From contig JAGQYZ010000410.1 of the NCBI GenBank assembly GCA_020435865.1, positions 1 through 5,277 of the forward strand: a DNA stretch of 5,277 nt, read 5' to 3'. The DNA is from Aequorivita sp. (GTDB lineage Bacteria; Bacteroidota; Bacteroidia; Flavobacteriales; Flavobacteriaceae). The notes below the pieces were generated by a model. It had not been told where the DNA came from, did not search any database, and worked only from the letters and a program-made list of their open reading frames with translations. The position numbers and the translations under genes were made by a program. This document shows positions 4,994-5,277 of the stretch, piece by piece (the stretch's first letter is position 1; every line of letters begins with the position of its first letter).

Positions 4994-5277
4994 ATGAAAA
5001 ACAAAATAGCTGCAGTTTCCAAATTTCACAAGGCTTTTGGTCTTGGAATGAAGGAAACACCCACAGCAAACCTTGGAATCAAAAAAAACCTGTTGCGTTA
5101 CGAATTGATGCGTGAAGAAAATGAAGAATATCTTGAAGCTACCAATAATGATGATTTGGTTGAGGTTGCCGATGCCCTTGGAGACATGCTCTACATTCTT
5201 TGCGGAACTATTATAGAACATGGAATGCAATATAAAATTGAAGAAGTTTTCAATGAAATTCAACGAAGCAATATGAG
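4994..5277 (+). CDS. MazG-like (DR2231-like) nucleotide pyrophosphohydrolase, partial
   Basis: The frame opens at ATG 4994 and runs past the window end without a stop, giving 94 residues plus two bases. All-alpha NTP pyrophosphohydrolases of the MazG/phosphoribosyl-ATP pyrophosphatase superfamily split a nucleotide into its monophosphate and pyrophosphate, using magnesium held by acidic residues. Seen: a leading VSKFHKAFG (8-16), then LMREENEEYLEA (38-49; E41, E42, E45) and VEVADALGDMLYILCGT (56-72; E57, D60, D64), which are the ExxE and ExxD metal-binding helices. EIQRSNM (88-94) matches the 'E-hRSNMSK' signature of the DR2231-like branch; the cut next codon begins AG, compatible with serine. 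These proteins are usually somewhat above 100 residues, so only the last part is missing. The likely role is cytoplasmic clearing of non-standard or excess nucleotides; the true substrate (dUTP, phosphoribosyl-ATP or another) cannot be told from sequence. The A-rich leader has no Shine-Dalgarno motif. Confidence 0.88.
   Translation, partial: MKNKIAAVSKFHKAFGLGMKETPTANLGIKKNLLRYELMREENEEYLEATNNDDLVEVADALGDMLYILCGTIIEHGMQYKIEEVFNEIQRSNM

Noticed and set aside
4973..5263. Minus-strand open frame of 96 codons at the right edge
   Set aside because: It is antisense to the MazG-like gene, whose metal-binding motifs are clear. Its Phe- and Ile-rich translation is an artefact of the opposite strand.
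1..5277. Defence system, toxin-antitoxin pair, mobile element, CRISPR array or tRNA
   Set aside because: No transposase, integrase, nuclease, spaced direct repeats or cloverleaf-like sequence is visible. MazG-like proteins can sit near toxin loci, but the sequence shown to its left holds only the small membrane protein and DPP III.

Overview
The window looks like a chromosomal segment from a member of the Bacteroidota, most likely the family Flavobacteriaceae. The DNA is AT-rich. Leaders lack Shine-Dalgarno motifs, apart from one case inside an operon. Promoter -7 elements of the TAnnTTTG type precede several genes. Two proteins carry Bacteroidota-style lipoprotein signals, and one ends in a FISUMP domain, which is typical of this phylum and of Fibrobacter. 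The genus cannot be fixed from what is visible.

Layout, left to right. Positions 1-947 (minus strand, C-terminus cut by the window edge) encode a predicted surface lipoprotein with a zinc metallopeptidase domain followed by the beginning of a FISUMP domain; its promoter lies in the 122-bp gap up to 1069. Positions 1070-2497 (minus strand) form a two-gene operon: a membrane-anchored SRPBCC plus GyrI-like protein, directly followed with no spacer by the fluoride channel gene crcB. A 151-bp divergent intergenic region (2498-2648) separates this operon from a plus-strand gene (2649-4688) for a lipoprotein form of dipeptidyl peptidase III (family M49). That gene ends at a strong rho-independent hairpin (4706-4741), which probably also stops the converging gene for a 62-residue, two-helix membrane protein (4759-4947, minus). 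At the right edge a plus-strand MazG-like/DR2231-like nucleotide pyrophosphohydrolase gene starts at 4994 and runs out of the window. It shares a 46-bp intergenic region with the small membrane protein gene; that region contains a striking inverted pair of perfect TAAATTTG promoter elements.

The genes do not form one obvious pathway. Two are extracytoplasmic zinc peptidases (one protein-directed by fold, one oligopeptide-trimming by family), one is fluoride detoxification, and one is nucleotide house-cleaning. The SRPBCC-GyrI/crcB pair is the only clear operon. There is no mobile element, CRISPR array, RNA gene or phage gene, and no stretch above 300 bases lacks a gene. I do not see a clearly new multi-gene system. 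The points most worth a second look are the zincin-FISUMP fusion, the cysteine-free lipoprotein DPP III, the SRPBCC-GyrI partner of crcB, and the symmetric face-to-face promoter at 4947-4975.
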